Shown here: piece by piece, positions 1 to 7,267 of the stretch
How positions within the stretch are numbered: position 1 is the first letter of the stretch
Layout: each line of letters starts with the position of its first letter
Origin: JAZOTK01 sp045534775
Lineage (GTDB): Bacteria > Bacillota > Clostridia > RUG12999
Direction of reading: 5' to 3'
Assembly: GCA_045534775.1 (NCBI GenBank)
Contig: JAZSKI010000064.1
Location: 1-13,732, forward strand
Length of the DNA: 13,732 nt
Program-made: the position numbers and the translations under genes
Notes under the pieces: generated by a model
Told to the model about the DNA's origin: nothing
Seen by the model: the letters and a program-made list of their open reading frames with translations, nothing else
The model's database searches: none

Positions 1-434
1 AAAAATTGCATTATATAATAAATAATACCTACAGCAACCGACGAGAGAGTTCCATAAACAAGGACGGGACCTGCTATGAGAAACATCTTAGCGCCAACCC
101 CCATTACCAGCCCTTCACTTTTGTATTCAAGAGCAGGGGAGGTAATTGCATTGGCAAAACCTGTTATAGGTACGGCTGTACCGCAACCGCCGTATTTTGC
201 GAATTTATCATATATACCGATGGCGGTTAAAAATGAACCTAAAAATACCATTGTAATTGAGGTGGCAGATGCAACTGTCTGTTCAGGCAGATTTAATTTA
301 AGAAAAAAACAACGTACCACCTCGCCTACGGTGCATATAACACCGCCGAAAATAAAAGCAAAAAATACTGTTTTAACAATATTGGTTTTAGGAGAAAGCC
401 GCTTGACCAGCTTATCATATTCTTTGTTGTTCAT
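1..434 (-). CDS. spoVAC: Stage V sporulation protein AC (SpoVAC), 3' end cut by window
   Basis: Integral membrane subunit of the SpoVA complex, which moves Ca2+-dipicolinic acid into the forespore and releases it at germination. The Bacillus subtilis protein has been described as a mechanosensitive channel. I read 144 codons from the ATG at 434; the family is about 150 residues, so only the last few are missing. Visible family signatures are the polar N-terminus YDKLVKRLSPKT, several hydrophobic segments, the central KYGGCGTAVPITGFAN block and the late ALEYKSEGLVMGVGAKMF block, which is nearly identical in kind to B. subtilis SpoVAC. SpoVAE is related, but the N-terminus and the ALEYKSEGLV block favour SpoVAC. 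GGAGGACATT sits directly before the ATG. Its first 20 bases overlap the end of the small upstream membrane gene, so the two are probably co-translated; spoVAD would be expected next, outside the window. Confidence 0.93.
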   Translation of the reverse strand, partial: MNNKEYDKLVKRLSPKTNIVKTVFFAFIFGGVICTVGEVVRCFFLKLNLPEQTVASATSITMVFLGSFLTAIGIYDKFAKYGGCGTAVPITGFANAITSPALEYKSEGLVMGVGAKMFLIAGPVLVYGTLSSVAVGIIYYIMQF

Positions 435-567
435 AATGTCCTCCTTCGGCAAATTTATCATCAGGCATCAGCTTATATTCGGGATTATTGCGTTGCATAA
501 AAAAGCCTGCTATAATCAGTAACAAAATTGCAAAATATAAAATGATTTTGTAACGTAATACAGTCAT
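415..567 (-). CDS. Small single-span membrane protein upstream of spoVAC
   Basis: Predicted protein of 50 residues that I do not recognise. The chosen start is the ATG at 567, preceded by GGAGGGATATTT; a start further upstream at 615 has no such site. Residues 1-6 are short and basic (MTVLRY), residues about 7-24 form one very hydrophobic span (IILYFAILLLIIAGFF), and the remaining 26 are polar with acidic and basic residues, giving a bitopic layout. The reading frame ends 20 bases inside spoVAC, which suggests translational coupling. Its position at the head of a spoVA run suggests a sporulation role, but this is inference from context only. It could be a leader peptide whose main job is coupling rather than a functional protein. 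Confidence 0.55.
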   Translation of the reverse strand: MTVLRYKIILYFAILLLIIAGFFMQRNNPEYKLMPDDKFAEGGHYEQQRI

Positions 568-621
568 AAATATCCCTCCAAAAATAGTTTTTACAAAAAT
601 TGAAAAAATAATCATAAAATA

Positions 622-650
622 TTGATTTTGTTTTATAGATATGATATACT
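622..650 (+). promoter_or_regulatory. Sigma-A type promoter for the M42/trmK operon
   Basis: TTGATT at 622-627 and TATACT at 645-650 are separated by exactly 17 bases, and TG at 642-643 gives an extended -10 (TGATATACT). Transcription should start near 657, leaving a leader of about 28 bases that contains the GGAGGG ribosome binding site at 675-680. It lies in the divergent gap between spoVAC and the peptidases. Confidence 0.75.
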
Positions 651-684
651 AAGTACATAAGAAAAAATATTGTCGGAGGGTAAA

Positions 685-1713
685 ATGCTTTTAGAAAGAA
701 TTTGTAATATAGACGGAATATCGGGATTTGAATATAAAGGCGCTGAAATGCTGGCGGGAATTTTTTCGAAAACTTCAGATGAGGTAAGGGTTGACGAGCT
801 GGGTAATGTGGAAGCCTATATCAGATGCGGGAAGGCGAATGCACCGCTGATAATGCTTGAAGCACATTTTGATGTTATAGGTCTTATGGTATCAAAGGTT
901 CACGAGGACGGTTATATCAGCTTTATTACGGTAGGAGGGGTTGATCCGAGAATTTTACCGGGAATGGAGCTTATCATACACGGGAAAAAAGATATTTTTG
1001 GTGTTGTAGGAATTAAACCGCCTCATATTCTTACGGCGAAGGAAATGAAACGCAGCACCAAAACAGAGGAATTAACAATTGATACGGGCGAAAAATACGA
1101 AACGCTGAGAGAACTTGTAAAACCGGGAGATGCAATCAGCTTCAAAAAGGATTTCGCTTATCTTGGCGAAAATAAATTCAGCGGCTCGGGTCTTGATGAC
1201 AGAGCAGGGATTGCCGCAATTCTTGAAGCCGCAAGACTTGTGAAGGAAGAAAAAATAATTAACGCCGATGTTTGCATTTTAGCTTCGACTACCGAAGAAA
1301 CAGGTCGCACGGGAGCTAAGTGTGGTGCAAGGCGGATTAATCCCGATTTGGCAATAATAGTGGATGTTACTCACGGCGAAACCCCTGACGGAATTAAAGC
1401 AAGAACAAGCCCTTTGGGCGGAGGTCCTGTGCTGTGCTTCGGACCTAACCTTAGCAGAAAATACACCAAACAGATGAAAGCTGCTCTGATAAATGCAGAT
1501 ATTCCATTTAATACAGAGGTGGAGCCCGATGACCCCGGCACCAATGCGTGGGTGGTTCAGACGGTTAACGAAGGCGTGCCGTGTATAATGCTTTCAATAC
1601 CTCTCAGATATATGCACACTAATATAGAAACTCTGTCTCTTGGGGATTTGAAAAACACCTCCGCAGGCATATTTGAATTTATAAAGAATTTTGGCGGTGA
1701 TGCAGATGCTTGA
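685..1713 (+). CDS. M42 family metallopeptidase, copy 1
   Basis: Predicted cytoplasmic di-metal aminopeptidase of family M42 (glutamyl aminopeptidase/TET/FrvX group), which removes N-terminal residues from peptides. Start: ATG at 685 follows GGAGGG at 675-680; a TTG at 670 in the same frame lies before the ribosome binding site and is rejected. The 342-residue length is normal. All expected metal and catalytic positions are present: H61 and D63 in AHFDVIG, D171-D172 in LDDR, E204-E205 in TTEETG, D227 in VDVTHG and H311 in RYMH. It is the most divergent copy: the usual HxDEIG is HFDVIG, the TQEE-type motif is STTEETG, and the usual GGTDAG loop reads DPGTNAW. First gene of a run of three M42 genes; its last 14 bases overlap the next one. 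Confidence 0.93.
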   Translation: MLLERICNIDGISGFEYKGAEMLAGIFSKTSDEVRVDELGNVEAYIRCGKANAPLIMLEAHFDVIGLMVSKVHEDGYISFITVGGVDPRILPGMELIIHGKKDIFGVVGIKPPHILTAKEMKRSTKTEELTIDTGEKYETLRELVKPGDAISFKKDFAYLGENKFSGSGLDDRAGIAAILEAARLVKEEKIINADVCILASTTEETGRTGAKCGARRINPDLAIIVDVTHGETPDGIKARTSPLGGGPVLCFGPNLSRKYTKQMKAALINADIPFNTEVEPDDPGTNAWVVQTVNEGVPCIMLSIPLRYMHTNIETLSLGDLKNTSAGIFEFIKNFGGDADA

Positions 1714-2740
1714 AAAATTAACAAATCTTTGCGGAGTATCAGGCTGTGAGGACGAAGTAAGAAAATATATCGAAAAAGAAATCAGACCCTTTTGTCATGA
1801 GCTTTATACAGACAAAATGGGGAATTTAACAGCCTTTAAAAAAGGAAAATCAAGTGAGAAAAAATTGATAATAACCGCCCATATTGACGAAGTTGGGTTT
1901 ATAGTCAAATCCATTACCGATGATGGCTTTTTGAAATTTGAAGCAGTTGGCGGCGTGGATAGCAGGATTCTGCTTGGCAGACGGGTTCTTATAGGAGAGA
2001 AGAAAATCAAAGGTGTAATTGGCATAGCGGCTGTTCATATGACAACTCCCGAGGAACGCCGCGAAGCTGTAAAAATTTCAAAAATGTACATTGATATTGG
2101 CGCGGATAGCCGCGAGGAAGCAGAAAAAGCAGTAGAAAAGGGCGATTATATTTGTTTTGACAGTAAATACACGCTTATGGGTGCAGGTAAAGTCAAAGCA
2201 AAGGCATTAGATGACAGAGTGGGTTGCCTGGTGTTGATTGATATTATTAAAACCGCCAATTTTTATTATGATACCTATTGCTGTTTTACGGTACAGGAGG
2301 AGGTAGGTTGTCGGGGGGCAAGTGTTGCGGCAAATATGATTTTGCCGGATTTTGCGTTGATTCTCGAAGGTACAATCTGTGCCGATGCCCACGATACACC
2401 GCCGCATCTTCACGTAAGCACCATGGGCGGCGGACCCGTTTTGTCGCTTATGGAGCGAAGCAGTAAATCAGATAAAGATTTCGTCAGATTTATAATGAGG
2501 CTGGCAAAGGAAAATAATTTGCCCTGCCAATACAAAAGGACGGGCAACGGAGGCAACGAAGGCGGGGTTATTCAGGTTAGCGGAAAGGGCGTTGTAACCG
2601 CGGTAATTTCCGTGCCGTGCCGATATATACATTCGTCTGTTTCGGTGGCGGATTTGGGCGATATTGAAGCCACAAAGCAACTCGCAAAAGTGATAGCGGA
2701 AAATATTTATAAAGGAGAAAGCTATGGAATTTCTAAATAA
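1700..2740 (+). CDS. M42 family metallopeptidase, copy 2
   Basis: Second predicted M42 aminopeptidase, 346 residues. The ATG at 1700 gives MQMLEKLTN, which lines up with MEFLNKLTN of copy 3; the ATG at 1706 is also possible. The only upstream purine stretch is the weak GGCGGTG, so translation probably depends on coupling to copy 1, with which it overlaps. Motifs: H61 and D63 in AHIDEVG, D171-D172 in LDDR, E200-E201 in TVQEEVG, H311 in RYIH. Where copies 1 and 3 have the metal-binding aspartate (VDVT), this one has E223 in ILEGT; Glu is, to my recollection, found in some M42 members, so activity is still likely. The usual GGTDAG loop is GGNEGG. These differences suggest a distinct substrate preference or a specialised subunit of a mixed particle. 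Confidence 0.92.
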   Translation: MQMLEKLTNLCGVSGCEDEVRKYIEKEIRPFCHELYTDKMGNLTAFKKGKSSEKKLIITAHIDEVGFIVKSITDDGFLKFEAVGGVDSRILLGRRVLIGEKKIKGVIGIAAVHMTTPEERREAVKISKMYIDIGADSREEAEKAVEKGDYICFDSKYTLMGAGKVKAKALDDRVGCLVLIDIIKTANFYYDTYCCFTVQEEVGCRGASVAANMILPDFALILEGTICADAHDTPPHLHVSTMGGGPVLSLMERSSKSDKDFVRFIMRLAKENNLPCQYKRTGNGGNEGGVIQVSGKGVVTAVISVPCRYIHSSVSVADLGDIEATKQLAKVIAENIYKGESYGISK

Positions 2741-3686
2741 ATTAACAAATACCTTCGGACCGTCAGGTGATGAGGATGAGGTTGTAAAGCTGTTGACAGA
2801 TGAGCTTAAGAGCTTGGGCGAAATTTCCATCTCTCCTCTTGGAAATATGACACTTCATATTAAAGGAGACGGTGAAAAGATTTTATTTGCGGCACATACC
2901 GATGAAATAGGCGTTATGATAACCTATATTGAAGACAATGGTTTTTTAAGATTTACGGCAGTAGGCGGTGTAAATGCCGCAAAAGTTTTAGGTTGCCGCG
3001 TTAAATTTAAAAATGATACAGTAGGTGTAGTAGGTTACGGTGATAAAAATGATATAAAAGATTTGAAAATAAGCGAAATGTTTATTGACATAGGAGCAAG
3101 TAATCGTGAGGAAGCTGAAAAAACCGTAAATATAGGCGATACGGCAGTGTTTATGGGAGACTTTTTAATCCGCGGAGATTTTGTTACTTCAAAGGCATTG
3201 GATGACAGAGCAGGTTGCTTTGTTCTTGCACAGGCGGCAAAAAGAATCAAAAACCCCAAAAAAGATATTTATATGGTTTTTACAACTCAGGAGGAATTAG
3301 GGCTTCGCGGCGGGAAAACTGCCGCCTACGATATAAATCCCGATTATGCTGTAGCAGTTGATGTTACCGCTTGCGGAGATACCCCTGACGGCTATAGGAT
3401 GGATGTGAAACTAGGCGGCGGTATAGGAATTAAGGTGAGAGATAACTCTCTTATTTCTCATCCGAGAGTACGTGATATGATAGAAAAAGCCTCGGAGAAA
3501 TATCAGTACGAGGTGCTGGAATTCGGCGGCACAGATGCGGGTGCAATTCAGTCAAGCGGATACGGCATTAAAAGCGGAGGAATTTCGTTGCCGCTGAGAT
3601 ATGTTCATTCCGTCAATGAAACCGCAAGCATTTCTGATATAAAAGAAGCTGTAAACACTATCGTAAGGATTTGTGAATCGGAGTGA
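2724..3686 (+). CDS. M42 family metallopeptidase, copy 3
   Basis: Third predicted M42 aminopeptidase, 320 residues and the closest to the family consensus. Motifs are H58 and D60 in AHTDEIG, D160-D161 in ALDDRAG, E190-E191 in TTQEELGLRG, D213 in VDVTACGD, the intact FGGTDAGAIQ loop and H295 in RYVHS. The start at 2724 is clear: AAAGGAG at 2711-2717 lies seven bases ahead, inside the end of copy 2, and the genes overlap by 17 bases. It is about 20-25 residues shorter than its two neighbours, with H58 at nearly the same distance from the start, so the shortening is in later loops. Likely cytoplasmic; M42 enzymes typically assemble as 12-subunit tetrahedra. Confidence 0.94.
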   Translation: MEFLNKLTNTFGPSGDEDEVVKLLTDELKSLGEISISPLGNMTLHIKGDGEKILFAAHTDEIGVMITYIEDNGFLRFTAVGGVNAAKVLGCRVKFKNDTVGVVGYGDKNDIKDLKISEMFIDIGASNREEAEKTVNIGDTAVFMGDFLIRGDFVTSKALDDRAGCFVLAQAAKRIKNPKKDIYMVFTTQEELGLRGGKTAAYDINPDYAVAVDVTACGDTPDGYRMDVKLGGGIGIKVRDNSLISHPRVRDMIEKASEKYQYEVLEFGGTDAGAIQSSGYGIKSGGISLPLRYVHSVNETASISDIKEAVNTIVRICESE

Positions 3687-3690
3687 AAAG

Positions 3691-4368
3691 ATGAAAAACG
3701 AAATTCTGTTATCGCCAAGACTTGAAAAAATAGCTCAGCTACTGCCAAAAGGAAGCAAGGTAGCGGATATTGGCACAGACCACGCACATTTGCCCATATA
3801 TCTGCTTAAAAAAAATATTGCCGCATCGGTTATTGCCTGCGACCTTAACGAGGGACCCATCAGGTTTGCGAAAGAGAATATTAAAAATGCAGGACTTGAA
3901 GCCTTAATTGAAGTGCGGCAAGGCAGCGGTCTTGAAGCAATTTCGGATGATGAGGTTGATACCGCTGTAATTGCAGGGATGGGTGGTGAGCTTATTGCAG
4001 AAATTTTAAAAAATATCCCGCGTGGTATCAAAAATCTGTTTTTACAACCTATGACTATGAAGTCTGAATGTCGAAAAGGTATTCACAAATCGGGATTTTC
4101 TGTTAAAAAGGAATATTTTGTTAAAGAAAAAGAAAAGATATATATAATAATTCATGCTACCGCAGACAGGGAAGAAAGCTGGCGTGAAGAGGAGTATTTT
4201 GCTTCAAGAAAATTTGAAAAAAGTGAAATTTCAGAAGAATACAGAAGCAGAATGATAAAGAAATATACCCTGTTGTCCGAAACCCTGAAAAAAGCAGGTC
4301 AGACGGAAAAAGCGGCGGAGCTTGGTATGATTAAAGAAGCATTTGAAAATTTAATCTATGAGGATTAG
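3691..4368 (+). CDS. trmK: tRNA (adenine(22)-N1)-methyltransferase TrmK
   Basis: S-adenosylmethionine-dependent enzyme that methylates N1 of adenine 22 in tRNA (B. subtilis YqfN/TrmK family, COG2384). The 225 residues match the family's usual size. Motif I, VADIGTDHAHLPIYL, is at residues 24-38; ACDLNEGP follows as the acidic SAM-ribose motif; AGMGGELI lies near 95-102 and LQPM at 118-121; the charged C-terminal helices match TrmK's C-terminal coiled region. Start: ATG 3691, with GGAG at 3680-3683 seven bases upstream. A GTG at 3673 in frame overlaps the peptidase but lacks a site. It begins four bases after copy 3 stops. In many Firmicutes trmK is followed by a Nif3-like gene; here it is followed by a lipoprotein gene. 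Confidence 0.93.
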   Translation: MKNEILLSPRLEKIAQLLPKGSKVADIGTDHAHLPIYLLKKNIAASVIACDLNEGPIRFAKENIKNAGLEALIEVRQGSGLEAISDDEVDTAVIAGMGGELIAEILKNIPRGIKNLFLQPMTMKSECRKGIHKSGFSVKKEYFVKEKEKIYIIIHATADREESWREEEYFASRKFEKSEISEEYRSRMIKKYTLLSETLKKAGQTEKAAELGMIKEAFENLIYED

Positions 4369-4386
4369 TGAGAGGAGAAAAAAGAG

Positions 4387-4731
4387 ATGAAAAAAGGATT
4401 AATTTTAGCAGTAGCGGTAATGGTGATATTATCAGGTTGTAAAAAGGGACCTGAAATTACGCCGTCACAGACGGCGACTGCGGCGGTGACCACCACCCCG
4501 TCAGTTACACCCGAAATTGAAAAGCTGACCATAAACGGAACCTTCGGAGGCAGAGCAGATACTAATTATATTGAAATAATTAAAGAAGACGGTAGCTTTG
4601 AAAGTCTCAGGCTTTCGGAAGATGTGCGTGACAGCTTTGAAGCTTTGAATATCAACGAAGATGACAAAGTAGAAATCGTTTATGACGAAGAAAACGGCGA
4701 GAAGGTCGTAAAAGAAATTATTAAGAAATAA
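4387..4731 (+). CDS. Small predicted lipoprotein
   Basis: A 114-residue secreted lipoprotein. Residues 1-17 form a lipoprotein signal (MKK, then a hydrophobic core) ending in the lipobox LSGC with the lipidated cysteine at 18. A Thr/Ser/Pro/Ala-rich spacer occupies about 22-43. The rest is a compact acidic domain that starts KLTINGTFGGRADTNYIEI, with alternating strand-like stretches and a final GEKVVKEIIKK; it looks like a small OB/beta-barrel domain of the kind that begins NGTFxGxADxxxIEI, but I cannot name the family with certainty. GAGAGGAG precedes the ATG by ten bases. Last gene of the operon, 18 bases after trmK and just before a terminator. Its substrate or partner is unknown; no link to peptidases or tRNA modification is visible. 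Confidence 0.85.
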   Translation: MKKGLILAVAVMVILSGCKKGPEITPSQTATAAVTTTPSVTPEIEKLTINGTFGGRADTNYIEIIKEDGSFESLRLSEDVRDSFEALNINEDDKVEIVYDEENGEKVVKEIIKK

Positions 4732-4732
4732 G

Positions 4733-4757
4733 AAAAGGGGATGAGTATCCCCTTTTT
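4733..4757 (+). terminator. Rho-independent terminator of the M42/trmK operon
   Basis: AAAAGGGGAT at 4733-4742 pairs perfectly with ATCCCCTTTT at 4747-4756 around a GAGT loop, and the stem runs into a T-tract at 4753-4757. It begins two bases after the lipoprotein stop codon. Confidence 0.9.
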
Positions 4758-4871
4758 AATAAAAAGTTCATATTATTTTAATATAATGTACATGTTTTTG
4801 TTATACAATAAAGGGTGTGCGTATTTTCAACATATCGAAAACAAATTTTCAAAAAGAAAGGTTGAAGAGAA
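4758..4871 (+). promoter_or_regulatory. Leader region of the transporter/SLH operon
   Basis: This gene-free gap should hold the promoter of the four-gene operon that follows. A perfect TATAAT lies at 4782-4787, but no -35 hexamer at 15-19 bases is convincing, so the promoter may need an activator or use another sigma factor. Two short palindromes lie just downstream: ATGTACAT at 4786-4793 and TTGT-TAT-ACAA at 4798-4808. Their position at and just after the -10 would suit an operator, though in such AT-rich DNA they may be chance. The ribosome binding site is weak (AGAAAGG at 4855-4861, or GAAGAGA nearer the ATG). Confidence 0.35.
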
Positions 4872-6575
4872 ATGGAAGTTATTCAAGACACGCTTTCAAC
4901 TCCTATAATCAAAAAGAAAATGCCGAAATGGCTGAGGCTTGTAATTATATTTGCGGTAATAGCCGCATTAATATATGCCGGATTTTTTACATATAAAAAG
5001 ATGACCGATAAACCGGTAGAGCAAAAAACAAGCACCTACACCGTTAAACGCGGCAATGTTTCGGTGGAAATCAGCGGTAGCGGGTCTATTGAAGCTATTG
5101 ACCAATATGAGGTTAAAGCCCTGGTAAAAGGCGAAATTTTAGCCGCACCCTTTGAAGAAGGAGATGTGGTAGAAAAGGATACTTTATTATACACCATAGA
5201 TATGTCTGATGTGGAAAACAGTATTGAAAAGGCTGAAAACTCATTAACCAAAGCGCAGATGACATACGACGAAGCTGTTGAGAACTTTGAAGATTTGGTT
5301 ATTTACAGCGATATATCGGGAGTTGTCACCGAGGTCTTTGTTGGAGAGGGTGATAATATCTCAAACGGTGGGAAAGTAATGAGTGTTAAAGATACCAACA
5401 CACTTGTCCTTGAAATCCCGTTTTTGGCACACGAGGCAGAGCAGATTTATGTCGGTAACAGTGCAGCCGTAACCCTTGATAATTCTTATTATACCATTGA
5501 CGGCACAGTTAAACGTGTTTCAGGAGCATCAAGTATAAGCGGTGAAGGTGTTGAGGTTAAAACAGTAGAAATTTCCGTTAAAAATCCGGGAGCTGTGTCA
5601 GAAGGCGACAGAGCAACCGCTATGATAGGAAATATTGCTTGTAACGCCTCCGGTACCTTTAAGTGTAACAGCGAAAAAACCATCATTGCCAAAGCATCGG
5701 GAGAAATTATCTATATGCCTTATCTGAAAGGCGATATGGTCTACAGCGGCGATAAAGTTTTGGAAATCGACAAAAAGCAGGCAGAGAAAAATCTTTTGAA
5801 TGCACAGATTAGTCTCAATGATGCAAAATTATCATTGGAAAATCAGCGAGAACAGCTTGATGATTACAATATAAAAGCTCCCATATCGGGAACGGTTATT
5901 AAAAAGACCTCAAAAGCAGGAGATTCTATAGACACGGGCTCTAATCAGACCGTTATGGCGGTTATTGCCGATATGTCGAAGATGGTGTTTGAAATCTCTG
6001 TTGACGAGCTTGATATTTCAAAAGTCAAGGTGGGACAAAAGGTAGATATTACTGCAGATGCTTTAGAAGCTAAACGCTTTGAAGGCGTAGTTGATTACAT
6101 AAGCATTATAGGTACGACTCAAAATGGTGTTACCAGCTATCCCGTAAGAATTGAGGTTCTTAACCCCGAAAGCTTAATACCCGGTATGAACGTAACGGCA
6201 AATATTGTGGTAGAATCCCGCGAAAATGTAATTTGCGTGCCTGTTTCGGCAATTCAAAGAGGTAATATGGTGCTTGTTAAAGAGGACAGCACAAGAAAGC
6301 AGGGTATAGAAATTAAAACCCCTGACGGCAAAGCACCTATGCAAATGTCGACAGCAGACAGTGTTCCCGAAGGATTTATCAGAGTTCCCGTAGCTCTTGG
6401 AATTAATAACGACGAATATATCGAAATAACAGACGGTCTTTCAGAAGGGGATGTAGTAGTTGTAACGGCAGCTATATCAACTAATATGAATATGATGATG
6501 CCGGGAATGGGCGGTATGATGGGCGGACCTATGGGAGTTCCTATGGGCGGTGGAATGCCCGGAGGTGGCAGATAA
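4872..6575 (+). CDS. MacA/HlyD-like efflux adaptor with duplicated core
   Basis: Membrane-anchored adaptor (periplasmic-adaptor/membrane-fusion family) that works with the MacB-like ATPase and permease encoded next. It has 567 residues against about 370 for E. coli MacA. Residues about 21-41 are the single N-terminal membrane span. Lipoyl-like half-motifs occur twice: VKGEILAAPFEEGDVV near 86 and SDISGVVTEVFVGEGD near 146, then ASGEIIYMPYLKGDMV near 274 and APISGTVIKKTSKAGD near 336. Each pair flanks a short coiled helix (about 112-138 and 292-328) and is followed by a beta-barrel-like region. The extra length is therefore a second adaptor core. The last 30 residues are a Met/Gly/Pro tail with ten methionines. 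Its final Gly codons supply GGAGGTGG for the next gene, which overlaps by one base. Confidence 0.92.
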   Translation: MEVIQDTLSTPIIKKKMPKWLRLVIIFAVIAALIYAGFFTYKKMTDKPVEQKTSTYTVKRGNVSVEISGSGSIEAIDQYEVKALVKGEILAAPFEEGDVVEKDTLLYTIDMSDVENSIEKAENSLTKAQMTYDEAVENFEDLVIYSDISGVVTEVFVGEGDNISNGGKVMSVKDTNTLVLEIPFLAHEAEQIYVGNSAAVTLDNSYYTIDGTVKRVSGASSISGEGVEVKTVEISVKNPGAVSEGDRATAMIGNIACNASGTFKCNSEKTIIAKASGEIIYMPYLKGDMVYSGDKVLEIDKKQAEKNLLNAQISLNDAKLSLENQREQLDDYNIKAPISGTVIKKTSKAGDSIDTGSNQTVMAVIADMSKMVFEISVDELDISKVKVGQKVDITADALEAKRFEGVVDYISIIGTTQNGVTSYPVRIEVLNPESLIPGMNVTANIVVESRENVICVPVSAIQRGNMVLVKEDSTRKQGIEIKTPDGKAPMQMSTADSVPEGFIRVPVALGINNDEYIEITDGLSEGDVVVVTAAISTNMNMMMPGMGGMMGGPMGVPMGGGMPGGGR

Positions 6576-7267
6576 TGATAAGGCTTAAAAATATATATAA
6601 AATATATTCTGACGGTGACGGCGAAATCAGAGCCTTAGATGATGTTACTCTAAATATAGGAAAACAGGAATTTGTTGCCATTGTAGGTCAGTCGGGTTCA
6701 GGTAAATCCACATGTATGAATATAATTGGGTGCCTTGATGTTCCCACAAGCGGAACCTATCTTTTAAATGGTACCGACGTCAGCACCATGCACGAGGATG
6801 AGCTGGCCATCATAAGAAATCAGATGCTGGGTTTTATTTTTCAGCAATATAATCTTATACCCAAATTAAATCTTCTGGAAAATGTAGAGCTACCTCTTAT
6901 TTACAGAGGAATATCGCCGCAAAAGAGACGTAAAATGGCAATGCAGTCTCTTGAGCGAGTAGGGCTTGCCGACAGATATAATAAATACCCGTCACAGCTA
7001 TCGGGCGGTCAACAGCAAAGAGTTTCTATTGCCAGGGCTCTCGCAGGAAATCCTCCCATAATTCTTGCAGACGAGCCAACAGGAGCACTGGATTCAAAAA
7101 CAGGCGGCGAGGTTATGGAATTTATTAAAAAACTTAATAACGAGGGCAACACCATAATCTTTATTACCCACGACAGCACGCTGGCTCAGGAGGCTAAAAG
7201 AATAGTTAAAATCCGTGACGGTAAGGTAATAAGTGATGAACTGACGGAAAGGGGCGGCGCGATATGA
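6575..7267 (+). CDS. MacB/LolD-type ABC transporter ATPase
   Basis: Cytoplasmic ATP-binding subunit of the transporter, 230 residues. Motifs: Walker A GQSGSGKST at 38-46, Q-loop at Q90, signature LSGGQQQR at 142-149, Walker B IILADEPTGALD at 162-173 with catalytic E167, and the switch histidine H199. The FQQYNLIPKLNLLENVELPL stretch after the Q-loop is typical of the MacB/LolD/FtsE group, which export or mechanically act on envelope substrates instead of importing nutrients. The ATG at 6575 shares its A with the adaptor's TAA stop, with GGAGGTGG at 6561-6568 ahead of it. Its own stop overlaps the permease start by four bases (ATGA), so adaptor, ATPase and permease should be made in fixed proportion. 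Confidence 0.96.
   Translation: MIRLKNIYKIYSDGDGEIRALDDVTLNIGKQEFVAIVGQSGSGKSTCMNIIGCLDVPTSGTYLLNGTDVSTMHEDELAIIRNQMLGFIFQQYNLIPKLNLLENVELPLIYRGISPQKRRKMAMQSLERVGLADRYNKYPSQLSGGQQQRVSIARALAGNPPIILADEPTGALDSKTGGEVMEFIKKLNNEGNTIIFITHDSTLAQEAKRIVKIRDGKVISDELTERGGAI

Noticed and set aside
76..522. Plus-strand open frame of 148 codons at the left edge
   Set aside because: It is antisense to spoVAC, whose minus-strand translation matches the SpoVAC family along its whole length.
670..684. TTG start 15 bases before the first M42 ATG
   Set aside because: It lies upstream of the GGAGGG ribosome binding site, which serves the ATG at 685.
3673..3690. GTG start for trmK inside the third peptidase gene
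   Set aside because: No ribosome binding site; the ATG at 3691 has GGAG at the right distance and matches the usual TrmK N-terminus.
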